In this document: piece after piece, positions 26,589 to 35,586 of the stretch | Layout of the letters: the number at the start of each line of letters is the position of its first letter | Position numbering within the stretch: the first letter of the stretch is position 1 | Source of the DNA: Nevskiales bacterium | GTDB taxonomy: Bacteria > Pseudomonadota > Gammaproteobacteria > Steroidobacterales > GCA-2729495 | Length of the DNA: 63,712 nt | NCBI GenBank assembly: GCA_011526045.1 | Contig: WYBE01000060.1 | Span: forward strand, 1-63,712 | Direction of reading: 5' to 3' | Made by a program: the position numbers and the translations under genes | Notes under the pieces: generated by a model | Database searches by the model: none | What the model was told of the DNA's origin: nothing | What the model saw: the letters and a program-made list of their open reading frames with translations, nothing else

Positions 26589-27569
26589 ATGCCACTCGAC
26601 GCGCGCAATCTGCGCCATGTCGTCACTCTCGCGGCGCACGGCAACTACCGGCGGGCAGCAGCGGCGCTGCATGTGAGTCAACCCGCGCTCTCGCGCAGTG
26701 TCGCCTCTCTCGAGACGCTGCTCGGCGTGAAGCTCTTCGATCGCAACCGCCGGGGAGTCGTCCCGACACCGTTCGGACGCCTGCTGGTCGACCGCGGCAG
26801 CGCGTTGCTGACCGGTTTCGACGACATCCGGCATGAGATCGGCCTGCTCAACAACCTGGAATCCGGGGAACTCAGCATCGGCGCCGGTCTCTATCCGGCA
26901 GAGTTGTCCGTCGGCACCGCCATCGGGCGCCTGTCCGCACGCTATCCCGGACTGCGCATCACGCTCCGGGCCGAGCCCTGGCGGCAGGTCGCCGACGCCG
27001 TCAGCCGCGGCGCGCTGGATCTCGCCGTCGTCGAGAGCAGCGCACTGGAGACAGACAAAAACCTGATGCTGGAGCCGTTGCCGCAGCACCAGGGGGCTTT
27101 CGTATGCCGGCCGGGCCACCCGCTCCTCGGCATGCCGAATCTGACACTGGACAAAGTGTTCCGCTATCCCTTTGTCGGACCTCGACTGCCGGCGCGCATC
27201 GGCATGCCGCTGCACGGCCTTGCGCATGGTTTCCGGCCCGATCCCACCGGGCAGGATCTGATTCCGTCACTGCATGTCGAGTCGAGCGCGTTGGCGAAGA
27301 AGGTGGTCATTGCGGGCGACGCAGTCGCCATCCTGCCGCACGCGCTGGTAGTTGCAGAACTGGCTGCTGGGAAACTGGCCGTGCTGCCGTGGCGCCCGGC
27401 CTGGTTGCACACCCGCTATGGCTTCGTGTACCGGCGTGACCGGACGCTGTCGCCATCCGCCCGCGCCTTCATCGCCGAGGTCAAGGCCATCGAGGCGACG
27501 CTGGAGGATCGTCCAACGCCGGCACGCGCCCGAGACAAGCCCAGACGGCGACCTCGAGCCCCGCAGTGA
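26589..27569 (+). CDS. LysR-family transcriptional regulator
   Basis: Regulator of 326 residues with the standard winged helix at 1-60 (LRHVVTLAAHGNYRRAAAALHVSQPALSRSVASLETLLGVKLFDRNRRGVVPTPFG) and a periplasmic-binding-type effector domain (about 90-300). The C-terminal tail is unusually basic (ARDKPRRRPRAPQ). Divergent orientation to the arylsulfatase and the palindrome before its start suggest control of that gene, perhaps in response to a sulfate ester or sulfur state. Effector unknown. Confidence 0.92.
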   Translation: MPLDARNLRHVVTLAAHGNYRRAAAALHVSQPALSRSVASLETLLGVKLFDRNRRGVVPTPFGRLLVDRGSALLTGFDDIRHEIGLLNNLESGELSIGAGLYPAELSVGTAIGRLSARYPGLRITLRAEPWRQVADAVSRGALDLAVVESSALETDKNLMLEPLPQHQGAFVCRPGHPLLGMPNLTLDKVFRYPFVGPRLPARIGMPLHGLAHGFRPDPTGQDLIPSLHVESSALAKKVVIAGDAVAILPHALVVAELAAGKLAVLPWRPAWLHTRYGFVYRRDRTLSPSARAFIAEVKAIEATLEDRPTPARARDKPRRRPRAPQ

Positions 27570-27629
27570 CGGCGCGAGGCCCGGCCCTGCTGATCTGGAA
27601 CCGACGTTTCTGTCCCCGATGTCCGCGCT

Positions 27630-29243
27630 TCAGTCGGTCGAAGGCTCGGCCGGCGACGCAAACCACTGCGCTTTCGGCACGACCTTCGGGGTGTCGGGAT
27701 CGCCCTCGTAGGCCGGCGTCATGATCTGCACGCCATGCTCGTTGAACACGTCGAGAATGTTCTGGTGCAGGACCGAATACGCCGCCATCAACCCGTCCGC
27801 CTCGGCCTTGTGCACGCCGAGCTGGTAGGTCACCGCGAAGTCGCCGAGTTTTCTCTGCCAGACGAACGGCGCCGGATCGGCGAGCAGCCCCGGGGTACGC
27901 CGCGCTGCTTCCAGCAACATGGCGTGCACCTGGCGCCACGGCACCTCGTAGCCGATTCCCACTTCGGTCTGCAGAACCAGCCCCCGCTCGCGCGAGAGCA
28001 CGCTGTAGTTCTTGATGCTCGAATTCATCACGGTGGAATTCGGGATCGTGATCTCCTCGTTGCGGATCGTGCGCACCCGCGTCGTGAGCAGGCGCACCTG
28101 CGTCACCTTGCCGAGCACGTCGCCGACCTCGATGAGGTCTCCCACCCGGAACACCCGGCCGAATGTCGCCAGGTAACCGGCGATCAGATTCGCGACCGAT
28201 GACGAAGCGCCGAGCGAGATCAGCAGGCCGGCGAACACGGACAGGCCTTTCAGCGCTTCCGAACCGGACCCCGGGAGGTAGGGATAGGCCATCACCAATG
28301 CCACGCCGAGCACCAGCGCCCGCACGATCTTGTAGGTTGGCAGCGCCCACTCGCGCTCGAAATGCAGCAGTCGGGCGCGGCCGCTCTCGACGGCGTCGAA
28401 ATACAACCGCACCATGCGCAGGCCGAACCGGGTGACGAACGCCAGCACGAGCAGGAACAGGAAGCTTGGCAGATAGTTGGCAATGCCGAGCACGATGGTC
28501 GCCAGCGGATCGAATAGGAGCCGGGCAATGTTTTCGCCCATCCAGCGGGTCCAGGGAAACTGGCCGAGGACCAGGTTCGACCACACCATGCCGGCGGCGA
28601 TGAAGGCCACGAACCGCGCGGTACGCACTGCGCCCTGCAGTGTCCGCATCATCGGCCCGACGCGCATCACGTCACCGAGCTTGTGGGACAGTGACTCGAT
28701 ACGTGCCTGGTACCTTCGCTCCAGGAGCGCATCCAGCCGGCGAAACAGCCATGCAAGCAGCAGCAGCACAGCAGCAGCGACCGCGGTCGCGAGAACGCTG
28801 ATACCGGCGCTCTTCAGCAGGCGCTCCGGCGTACGCTCCGCGCGGTAACTCGCGATCGCCTCGGTGATCTGCCGGAGGTGAAATTCGGCGAGCTCCGGCG
28901 GCGTCGCCGACTCGAGCTGGGCGTCGAGCTCCGTGACGTACATGAGAACCCGGTCGCCCGCCCGCAGCCCCTGGCCGAGCCGTTCCGGCACTACCGCCAG
29001 TGACTCTAGGGTGACCGAGGAGTCGGCGGCAGCATCCCGGATACGCTCGCCGATCGATTCGGCCCGTTCGGCGGCCGGTCGCGACGAGGTGCCGCGGACA
29101 GTGAACAGCGTGTGGCCGTCCAGCCGCACCGGCGCCGTTTCGATTTCGACAGCCGCCGGGACCTCAGCCTCCTGCGCAAAGGCCGCGGGCACCATGCACC
29201 CGAGGATCAGCACCGAAGCGCAAAACCGTCGCAGCAGCGTCAC
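27630..29243 (-). CDS. MscS-family mechanosensitive channel with periplasmic N-domain
   Basis: Inner-membrane protein of 537 residues. A signal peptide (cleavage near AAFAQ) leads a periplasmic domain to about 125. Membrane helices follow from about 150, and the pore-lining region is SVFAGLLISLGASSSVANLIAGYLATFGRVFRVGDLIEVGDVLGKV, the MscS beta-domain entry. Further down are TIPNSTVMNSSIKNYS and the C-terminal alpha/beta domain. It is longer than the minimal 286-residue MscS, resembling larger MscS-like channels. Opens on membrane tension to release solutes. No operon partner is evident. Confidence 0.92.
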   Translation of the reverse strand: MTLLRRFCASVLILGCMVPAAFAQEAEVPAAVEIETAPVRLDGHTLFTVRGTSSRPAAERAESIGERIRDAAADSSVTLESLAVVPERLGQGLRAGDRVLMYVTELDAQLESATPPELAEFHLRQITEAIASYRAERTPERLLKSAGISVLATAVAAAVLLLLAWLFRRLDALLERRYQARIESLSHKLGDVMRVGPMMRTLQGAVRTARFVAFIAAGMVWSNLVLGQFPWTRWMGENIARLLFDPLATIVLGIANYLPSFLFLLVLAFVTRFGLRMVRLYFDAVESGRARLLHFEREWALPTYKIVRALVLGVALVMAYPYLPGSGSEALKGLSVFAGLLISLGASSSVANLIAGYLATFGRVFRVGDLIEVGDVLGKVTQVRLLTTRVRTIRNEEITIPNSTVMNSSIKNYSVLSRERGLVLQTEVGIGYEVPWRQVHAMLLEAARRTPGLLADPAPFVWQRKLGDFAVTYQLGVHKAEADGLMAAYSVLHQNILDVFNEHGVQIMTPAYEGDPDTPKVVPKAQWFASPAEPSTD

Positions 29244-29337
29244 GGCAACGACCTCGGCAGCTCACCCGGTGTTCGGGAGACACCCGCCTGGCGGCACTTC
29301 ACCGAACGCAGCGCCACGGCCGTTTGCCATGCCGGAC

Positions 29338-30009
29338 TCAAGGTGATTCCTTGCCATGAATTGCGTCGAGCTGCGTGCGCAGCGCGCTCGCCCAGCGCCG
29401 CAGGATGCGATCGGCCTCCTGCTTGTTGGTGACGCTGTTCGACCACTGGATCCGGCCCATTCCACGACTGGTCTCGCGATCGATCACGCGCGCGAGGATC
29501 TGGCTCGTCACCGAATCGTAGATCTCCAGGTACAGGGTCATCGCACCGGCCGACTCGGCCAGCGTATAGCCACGACCGGCGGACTGGATGTCCGGCGCGG
29601 TGACGTCCAGGTCCATGATCGCCGGGCGCAGCACCAGCACGTCTTCGGCACCGGTGGTCACGATTTCATAGCCGCCCTTGGTCTGCAGCTCGTCCGTGAA
29701 TACCTTGAGGAATTCCGCCGACAGGTCGGCCTTGATCCGCTCCATGTCTTGCGGGCGCACGGCTTTGCCACTCGATGCCTGGTCACGCTCCCAGTCTTTG
29801 CGGAAGGCCACGGCAGGGGTCAGGATGGCGAAGCGCCGGTAGCGGCTGAAGTCCACGCCGGGCCGTACGTAAACGACCTGCGCGACCTTGCCCGGCCGGA
29901 GCACCAGCCCGTCGTGGGTTGTAGTCGGCAAGGCCACTTCGTCAGCAGCCACGGCCGCCGCAATGACGAGGAACGGCAGAAACAGCGCATGGCGGATACG
30001 CATTGTCAT
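29338..30009 (-). CDS. DUF3313-type secreted protein
   Basis: Exported protein of 223 residues with a signal peptide (AAAVAADEV). Recognisable stretches include VVYVRPGVDFSRYRRFAILTPAVAFRKDW, EFLKVFTDELQTKGGYEIVTTGAEDVLVLRPAIMDLDVTAPD and ILARVIDRETSRGMGRIQWSNSVTNKQEADRILRRWASALRTQLD, consistent with DUF3313 proteins (envelope, often lipoproteins, unknown function). Start at ATG 30009 just after GGAGAA; ATG 30003 is an alternative. Confidence 0.8.
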   Translation of the reverse strand: MTMRIRHALFLPFLVIAAAVAADEVALPTTTHDGLVLRPGKVAQVVYVRPGVDFSRYRRFAILTPAVAFRKDWERDQASSGKAVRPQDMERIKADLSAEFLKVFTDELQTKGGYEIVTTGAEDVLVLRPAIMDLDVTAPDIQSAGRGYTLAESAGAMTLYLEIYDSVTSQILARVIDRETSRGMGRIQWSNSVTNKQEADRILRRWASALRTQLDAIHGKESP

Positions 30010-30113
30010 CTGACTTCTCCTTGAGCCGTACGGTGCGATTCGCGACTGGCGTCGTTCAAGCAGGCCCGGATGTCGATATCCCAACGGTCGCCTGGCAGGT
30101 TGATGCAAAACTG

Positions 30114-30554
30114 CTAGCGGCGGCGGCCACCGCCACGTGACATGCCTCCGCCCCGCGACCGGCTGGGGATCGACGGGCGCGAATATGACCGGGTCGTGCG
30201 CGGTTGCGCCGAGGGCATGCGGCTGGATGTGGAAGGCCGTGTTTCGGGGCGCGTGCCCTGCACCGGACGCTCCGCAGGCAGTTGGCCCGGTCGCGCGCCG
30301 CCCTCCGGTGGCACCCCGGCAATCGGGTGCTCGGGCCGGGGCCGGTCACCAGGACGCTCGATCGTGTCGGGAGGCACGACCACGTAGTCCGGGTCGTCGT
30401 AGTAATAGTAAGGGTAGTTGTACCAGGGATTGCCGTAGTAGAAGGCCGAGTGCGAGCTGACGGAGCCCGACGAGCCGGAGCCACCGTCGGAGGCACAGCC
30501 CGTGAAAAGCGCAACGCACGCGATGGCGAGGCCGAGCAACCGACGCACGTTCAT
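30114..30554 (-). CDS. Tyr/Pro/Arg-rich lipoprotein
   Basis: A 146-residue protein with a lipoprotein signal (ALFTGCASDGG, Cys near 20). A Gly/Ser linker, a Tyr-rich patch (AFYYGNPWYNYPYYYYDDPDY) and a long Pro/Arg/Ser region ending in GGGMSRGGGRRR follow. It is low-complexity and probably disordered; the basic tail could contact LPS or peptidoglycan. The start ATG 30554 overlaps the stop of the upstream VOC gene by four bases (ATGA) and follows an AGGAGG-type site lying within that gene. No named family; function unknown. Confidence 0.78.
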   Translation of the reverse strand: MNVRRLLGLAIACVALFTGCASDGGSGSSGSVSSHSAFYYGNPWYNYPYYYYDDPDYVVVPPDTIERPGDRPRPEHPIAGVPPEGGARPGQLPAERPVQGTRPETRPSTSSRMPSAQPRTTRSYSRPSIPSRSRGGGMSRGGGRRR

Positions 30555-31477
30555 GTTCCGCCCTCCTCCGGATCGGGTGCCCACTCGAGCAATCCGACCG
30601 GCGCACCGCCGGGGTCCGCGATGACGGCCAGACGCCCCTGCAACAGGTCGCCGCGCGGCGGGACCGGCACACTGCCACCCAGTTGTTCCGCCAGTGCAAC
30701 TTTCGCGTCCACGTCATCGACGCGAATGAAATACAGCCACCCCGGCTGCAGGCGCGGATTGTCGCCCGGGATCTGCAGCACGCTCGCCCGCGAGTATCCC
30801 TGCGCGACCAGCAGGAAGTGCGGAACGGCGAACCGGCCGTCGTCCACCACCACCTCGTAACCGCCCAGACTCTGGAAAAACGCCGTCGCGCGCTCGGCCG
30901 CCGGGCTCTGGTACAGGGCCCAGATCCACTCGCCGTAATCCACGAGGAAGTCATCCTGGTCGCCGCTCGAGGACTTGATGACGCCGATCGGCACGCCATC
31001 GGGGTCGGCCAGGATCGCGACCTCGCCGCGGTCGGGAAGCTCCCGTCCCTCGACCAGTATCGTGCCGCCGCTTTCCCGCACATGAGCGGAGGCCCGTGCC
31101 ACATCCGGCACCGACATGAACGCAACCCAGCGGCCAGCCGCCTGTCGCTGTTCCGGGCGGCGCTCAATGATGCCGGCTACGGGGCGCTGACCGGCGTAGG
31201 CCAGGGTATATGGACGTGCGCCACCCTGCCCGCCGTCGATCTTGCGGAACGACCAGCCAAACAGGGCGCCATAGAACTTGCGGGCAGCAACGGCATCGGG
31301 GGCGACGAGATCCGCCCACACGAATTTGCCCGGCAGATGCTGTGCGGCGGGTGGGTCGTTCAGAGGCGGCAGGACGGCAGGCGTTGCCGCCGTCGCGCTG
31401 GCGGCGGCCAGGCAAATAGCCAGGGCCGAAGCCCGCCGGCGCGCCCGGTCGTGCATGGACATGAGCTGAAGATTCAT
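30551..31477 (-). CDS. Exported protein with two VOC (glyoxalase-like) domains
   Basis: Protein of 308 residues with a signal peptide (about 1-31, ASATAATP). It has two vicinal-oxygen-chelate domains: first FVWADLVAPDAVAARKFYGALFGWSF to VAILADPDGVPIGVI, second GEWIWALYQSPAAERATAFFQSLGGYEV to LAVIADPGGAPVGLLEW. VOC proteins include dioxygenases, glyoxalases and antibiotic-binding proteins. Export is unusual for the fold. His/Glu metal ligands are only partly evident, so it may bind ligands rather than catalyse. Translationally coupled to the downstream lipoprotein. Confidence 0.82.
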   Translation of the reverse strand: MNLQLMSMHDRARRRASALAICLAAASATAATPAVLPPLNDPPAAQHLPGKFVWADLVAPDAVAARKFYGALFGWSFRKIDGGQGGARPYTLAYAGQRPVAGIIERRPEQRQAAGRWVAFMSVPDVARASAHVRESGGTILVEGRELPDRGEVAILADPDGVPIGVIKSSSGDQDDFLVDYGEWIWALYQSPAAERATAFFQSLGGYEVVVDDGRFAVPHFLLVAQGYSRASVLQIPGDNPRLQPGWLYFIRVDDVDAKVALAEQLGGSVPVPPRGDLLQGRLAVIADPGGAPVGLLEWAPDPEEGGT

Positions 31478-31478
31478 C

Positions 31479-32045
31479 TCAGTACTTGACCATGTATTTC
31501 TTCGCCTCCAGGCAGACGCTGAACGCCTTCCTGAAGTTGTCGAGTTGTGCAGCGCTCACCTGCCGGGCCTGCTGTGCCTCGGCCTCGACCTCTGCCGTGG
31601 CGGCCTTGTCCTTCTGCCGGCCGCGCACGTTGCCACCGACCGCGCCGACGCCGGCGCCGATCGCGGCGCCCTTGCCCCACTCATCGTCGGCAATACCGCC
31701 GACCAGGGCACCGACCGCCGCGCCACGCAGCAAGCCTTTCCGGGTGCTGCCCTTGCCGGCGTCGCCTGCCTGTGCCTTGGCGGCTTCGGTGTTCTGCGCC
31801 TGGCGGGCCGACTGCTTGTCGAGTTCGAACGGGTCGACCCCGGTATTGGTGACTGCCCACTGGTAACAGTCGCCCTCGTCCTTCGCCTGCTGGCTCGCCG
31901 ACTGGCCGGCGTTCGGAAATACATAGACGTTCATCGTCGCGCCGAGCGACTTCTGGCCGGATGCCGGGGATATGGTGGCCTGGCCGAAGGCCACGCTGCC
32001 GGCGGCAACGGCCAGGCCTGCGACAAATAGGCTCCGGATATTCAT
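31479..32045 (-). CDS. Secreted glycine-zipper protein
   Basis: A 188-residue exported protein (signal peptide ending near SVAFGQ). Two Gly-zipper segments, LLRGAAVGALVGGIADDEWGKGAAIGAGVGAVGGNVRG (about 105-145), can form membrane-inserted helical hairpins as in SlyB/Pcp-type outer membrane proteins. Before them is DEGDCYQWAVTNTGVDPFEL and after them a helical charged region with KAFSVCLEAKKYMVKY. The two Cys may form a disulfide. It is just upstream of the VOC gene on the same strand (1-base gap) and 21 bases after the paralogue of the 11582 gene. Confidence 0.82.
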   Translation of the reverse strand: MNIRSLFVAGLAVAAGSVAFGQATISPASGQKSLGATMNVYVFPNAGQSASQQAKDEGDCYQWAVTNTGVDPFELDKQSARQAQNTEAAKAQAGDAGKGSTRKGLLRGAAVGALVGGIADDEWGKGAAIGAGVGAVGGNVRGRQKDKAATAEVEAEAQQARQVSAAQLDNFRKAFSVCLEAKKYMVKY

Positions 32046-32066
32046 GGTGGTGACTCCTGACTCAGT

Positions 32067-32468
32067 TCACTTCGTGGGCGTGCAGGCGGCAAAGACCAGC
32101 ATCGCGCGGCCGTTGGCCGCCGAGGCAAACGATGCCTGGCCGCTTGCTTCCTGGATCACGAGGCTGAAGGCGCGGCCGCCCTCGTACCCCTGGAGGGTGA
32201 TTTCGCCGGCGTCACGGCGCACGGTCTGAACCGTGGTCCGGCGATCCTCGCCACTGGCGGCCGTGGTGCGCAGTTCCTTGCCGGCAACGTCCACGACCAC
32301 GAACTGCGGGATGTTGAGATCGGCGGGCGGCAGCGTCGCACACTCCGCTGTCATCCCGCAGGCGGTTGCCTGCGTCGTGCTGCACAGGAGCCGGTCGGCT
32401 CCACTGAGATCATCTGCGGCGGCGGTACCCGCCAGCAATGCGACCAAGAGGCCCGTCATACTGCGCAT
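32067..32468 (-). CDS. Small secreted Cys-containing protein (family A, copy 2)
   Basis: A 133-residue exported protein (signal peptide ending near GTAAAD). Cys residues occur in LLCSTTQATACGMTAECATL and near the end in VFAACTP. The middle reads DVAGKELRT...ITLQGYEGGRAFSLVIQEASGQASFASAANGRAML. The arrangement matches the product at 11582-12031 residue block by residue block, so these are diverged paralogues about 20 kb apart. Function unknown. Confidence 0.82.
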   Translation of the reverse strand: MRSMTGLLVALLAGTAAADDLSGADRLLCSTTQATACGMTAECATLPPADLNIPQFVVVDVAGKELRTTAASGEDRRTTVQTVRRDAGEITLQGYEGGRAFSLVIQEASGQASFASAANGRAMLVFAACTPTK

Positions 32469-32602
32469 GATTCATCCCCCTTCATGCTGGTCATGAGCCG
32501 AACAGGTTGCGCGGTCCGCCGTCCTGCCCCGCACCATGTAGTCTAATCCTCAACAGCCGGTCCGGTGTAGAGTATCTTGGAGTTCCGGCAGGAATTGCGG
32601 CT

Positions 32603-33271
32603 ATGAACACCGGCATGCAGAAGACCTTGACAGGATGTCGTACCGCCACGGCCACACTAGCCGCGTTCGCCGCCTTGCTGCTCGCGGGCTGTACGCGCCC
32701 CACGACCGCCGAAAGTCAATGGGCCGAGGGGGTGGCTCACGACCAGTCATTCGGCAAAATTCTGCTCGTCGGCGTCACCCCGAACTACACGACCCGCTGC
32801 CGATTCGAGCGCCTGCTGCAGGAATCGCTCGGCCCGGCGACCGTGACGAGTTGTTCGTTCATGGCGTCAAAGGACCCGCTGACCCGCGAGGCCATCGTCG
32901 GGATCGTCGCGAAAACCGGCGCCGATGCGGTGCTCGCCACGCGCCTGGTCGATGGCAGCGCCAGGCTGGACGAAGGCGGCTCGGACGAAGCGCGCGGCCG
33001 GAATTACTACAAGCCGGTCGGTTACGGCTACGACCCCTACTACGGGCCCTTCGGCGTACCGGTCGTCTACGGGGACTTCGTCGCCGAGCAGCCGAGCCTC
33101 ACCCTGAAGCGCACCATCGTGATCTCCAGCAACCTCTATGAGGCCAAAGGCGCAACGATCATCTACACACTCGACACGGTCGCGCGCAACATGGAATCGC
33201 AGTTCGCCGTTGGGGATGAAGTAACCACGGCGATCGCGAAACAGATGCGCCGCGACGGGCTGATACGCTGA
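32603..33271 (+). CDS. Hypothetical lipoprotein
   Basis: Protein of about 222 residues with a lipoprotein signal (FAALLLAGCTRPT). Conserved-looking stretches are ILLVGVTPNYTTRCRFERLLQESLG, ADAVLATRLVDG and a Tyr-rich YYKPVGYGYDPYYGPFGVPVVYGDF, followed by TLKRTIVISSNLYEAKGATIIYTLDT. The pattern resembles DUF4136-like envelope lipoproteins but I do not assign it. It is divergent from the 32067 gene. ATG 32603 is preferred; ATG 32615 is also possible. Confidence 0.75.
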   Translation: MNTGMQKTLTGCRTATATLAAFAALLLAGCTRPTTAESQWAEGVAHDQSFGKILLVGVTPNYTTRCRFERLLQESLGPATVTSCSFMASKDPLTREAIVGIVAKTGADAVLATRLVDGSARLDEGGSDEARGRNYYKPVGYGYDPYYGPFGVPVVYGDFVAEQPSLTLKRTIVISSNLYEAKGATIIYTLDTVARNMESQFAVGDEVTTAIAKQMRRDGLIR

Positions 33272-33384
33272 CCGGCGCCGACCCGGGCATCGGTGATTCC
33301 CGCCCTACGGTCACTGCCACCATCGCTTGATGCACACCTGGTAATTACTGCAGTAAAGCCCCAGAACTCAATACCCGGTCTGGC

Positions 33385-33921
33385 ATGACGAATCTCGCGG
33401 CAGTCGAGTGGATTCTGCGCGACGGGCGGCGCGTGACGGTGCGCCCGGTTTGCCCGGAGGACCGCGACGCCCTGCAGGCCGCGATTCGCCGACTTTCGCC
33501 GGAGGCGCGTTACGCGCGCTTCATGAGCCCATTGCGCGAGCTCGGGCCGGACCTGCTGCAGCGCGCTGTCAACCCGGACGAGAGCCGTGAGCTGCAACTG
33601 GTTGCGCTTGGAGGTGACGGCAGCCGGCCGGCTATCGTCGGGGGCGCACGCTACAGCGCTGCACCGGGCCAGGCGAGCTGCGAATTCGCCATCGCGATAC
33701 TGGATGACTGGCAGGGCATTGGGCTTGCACGTCGCCTCCTGGATTTGCTGATGGCCACGGCACGCCGGGAGGGGTTTGCCGCGATGGAAGGCTACGTGCT
33801 CGCATCCAACGTGCGCATGCTGGCCGTGGCCAGGAAACTCGGATTTCTCCGCGTGCCGGGCAGCGACGATCCAACCGTCCACCGGGTCCGCTGTGAACTG
33901 TCGGCTGCGGGACGGGGCTGA
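33385..33921 (+). CDS. GNAT-family N-acetyltransferase
   Basis: A 178-residue acetyltransferase. The start resembles the GNAT domain of acyl-CoA synthetase-linked proteins (ILRDGRRVTVRPVCPEDRDALQAAIRRLSPEARYARFMSPLRELGPDLLQRAVNPD). The acetyl-CoA site is WQGIGLARRLLDLLMATARREG. It would acetylate a small molecule or protein lysine in the cytosol; substrate unknown. Monocistronic, convergent with the PLD gene. Confidence 0.88.
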   Translation: MTNLAAVEWILRDGRRVTVRPVCPEDRDALQAAIRRLSPEARYARFMSPLRELGPDLLQRAVNPDESRELQLVALGGDGSRPAIVGGARYSAAPGQASCEFAIAILDDWQGIGLARRLLDLLMATARREGFAAMEGYVLASNVRMLAVARKLGFLRVPGSDDPTVHRVRCELSAAGRG

Positions 33922-33967
33922 ACATGACGACCGGGATGCGCAATAGGAGCGGCCTGTCCCTGTCGCT

Positions 33968-35524
33968 TCAGAGTTCCTTCTCGATCGGCAGCTTCGCAAT
34001 CAGCCAGGCCGTGAAGCGGCGTCCACGCGAGGTCTCGGGATCCGTCAGGTGCACGACCGGTTGGCCGCTGGCGTCCACAGTCGTCCACACCAGCTCCTCG
34101 GAGCGGCCAGTCGAAGTGCCGAGGTGGAGCTGCCAGGCGTTGTCCGGGCTGACGCCGGAGTCCATGAACTCGCGGACACGTTGCGCCAGCTCGGCGCTCT
34201 CGATGATGACGCCGATCTCGGTATTGAGCGCCACCGAGCGGGGATTGAGATTGAACGAGCCGATGAAGACCCGATCGCCGTCGAGCACGAATGCCTTGCT
34301 GTGCAGGCTCGCCCTGGACGTGGCGGCGAGCGGCGACCAGCCGGCGCGGGGCGCCTCCGCCCCCGGCCTGAATTCGTAGAGTTCCACGCCGCGGCGCAGG
34401 AGGTCTTCCCGGTAACGGCTGTAACCGGCATGACCGGGAACGAGGTCGTTGGTCGCCAGCGAGTTGGTGAGGATGCGCACGCGCACTCCACGATCCACGA
34501 GGTCGCCGAGCATCGCGACACCCTCTTCCGTGGCGATGAAGTAAGCGACTTCGATCAGCAACTCCTTGTGCAATGCCGCGATCTCGGGCCGCAGCCCTTC
34601 GGCAACCGCCTCGCCACCGTGCCCCGCCGTCTTGGCAGGCAGGTCGTAGAGCACAAGGGCACTCCCCCAGGCGAGCGGGCCGAGAGCCGCGCGCAACGCA
34701 ACCAGCGCCTCGCCGGGGGTTGCCGACAACCGGTAGGGAAAATCCTGCAGGCCCGCCGCCCATGCCGCCAGTTCGGTACGTATGGTCGCCGCCTCCAGGG
34801 GCGAGGGCAGTTCGTCGGCGAGCGCCGTGATCGGGAAGGCCCACTCGCTGTTCCAGTACTGATCGAAACTCGCTGACACCTCGGCCACGACGGGCCCGGC
34901 AGCCAGCACGTCGATATCGCGGAAATTGACGGCCGGGTTCAAGCCGAAGTAGTCGTCGCCGATGTTGCGGCCGCCGAGGATGGCCAGCGCACCGTCGACG
35001 ACAAAAGCCTTGTTGTGCATTCGATGGTTGAGCCGGGCGAAGTCGGTGACGATGTTCAGGTTGCGGGCGTCCCGGCGGTCGAAAGGGTTGAACGTGCGGA
35101 TCTCGACGTTCGGGTGGGCATCGAGCGCAGCAATGCGGAAGTCCTTGCCTTTCGTGTGAATGTCGTCGATGAGGATCCGGACGCGCACGCCCCGCTCGGC
35201 CGCCGCAACGAGGGCTGCCGCGAGCAGGCGGCCCGTCGTATCGCCTTCCCAGATGTAGTACTGGACGTCGATGCTGCGCGCCGCGAGCAGGGTCAGGTCA
35301 CGCCGGACGGTGAAGGCGCTCTGTCCCTCGACGAGCAGGGCGAAACCGGACTGGCCCGGGTGAGCGTGTGAGGCTTCGGCCGCCAGCGCTCCCAGCGGTG
35401 CGTCGTCCCCGGCCGGCAGGGCGACCGAAACCGGCCGCTCAACGTCGTCGGGAAGACTCGCGCAGCCCGCGAGGAGCGCAGCGAGAAGGAGCAAGGTGCC
35501 GGTACTTCGGTTTCTGACTCTCAC
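33968..35524 (-). CDS. Phospholipase D family lipoprotein (cardiolipin synthase-like)
   Basis: About 518 residues with two HKD motifs: HRMHNKAFVVDGALAILGGRNIGDDYF and SLHSKAFVLDGDRVFIGSFNLNPRS. The N-terminus is a lipoprotein signal (LLLLAALLAGCASLP), so it is likely envelope-anchored, like ClsC-type enzymes that transfer phosphatidyl groups between lipids. I chose GTG 35524, directly preceding the leader; the ATG at 35584 would overlap the LOG gene by 44 bases and add non-leader residues. The GTG has a close GGAGAA only one base away. A 21-base inverted-repeat arm covers codons 5-10. Confidence 0.87.
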   Translation of the reverse strand: MRVRNRSTGTLLLLAALLAGCASLPDDVERPVSVALPAGDDAPLGALAAEASHAHPGQSGFALLVEGQSAFTVRRDLTLLAARSIDVQYYIWEGDTTGRLLAAALVAAAERGVRVRILIDDIHTKGKDFRIAALDAHPNVEIRTFNPFDRRDARNLNIVTDFARLNHRMHNKAFVVDGALAILGGRNIGDDYFGLNPAVNFRDIDVLAAGPVVAEVSASFDQYWNSEWAFPITALADELPSPLEAATIRTELAAWAAGLQDFPYRLSATPGEALVALRAALGPLAWGSALVLYDLPAKTAGHGGEAVAEGLRPEIAALHKELLIEVAYFIATEEGVAMLGDLVDRGVRVRILTNSLATNDLVPGHAGYSRYREDLLRRGVELYEFRPGAEAPRAGWSPLAATSRASLHSKAFVLDGDRVFIGSFNLNPRSVALNTEIGVIIESAELAQRVREFMDSGVSPDNAWQLHLGTSTGRSEELVWTTVDASGQPVVHLTDPETSRGRRFTAWLIAKLPIEKEL

Positions 35525-35586
35525 CTTCTCCGGCTCGTTGTCACGGCCCGTCCCCAACAGTTTCCGAAACCGAAGTACCGGCACCT
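35494..35586. repeat. 93-bp element with perfect 21-bp inverted ends
   Basis: The left arm (35494-35514, beginning AGGTGCCGGTACTTCGG) and right arm (35566-35586) are exact reverse complements 51 bases apart. The left arm encodes residues of the PLD leader and the right arm the C-terminus of the LOG protein. The outer GGTGCCGG recurs at 52381-52487 in the same inverted arrangement. This looks like a small inverted-repeat element inserted across a gene junction and now used as coding sequence. Confidence 0.7.
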
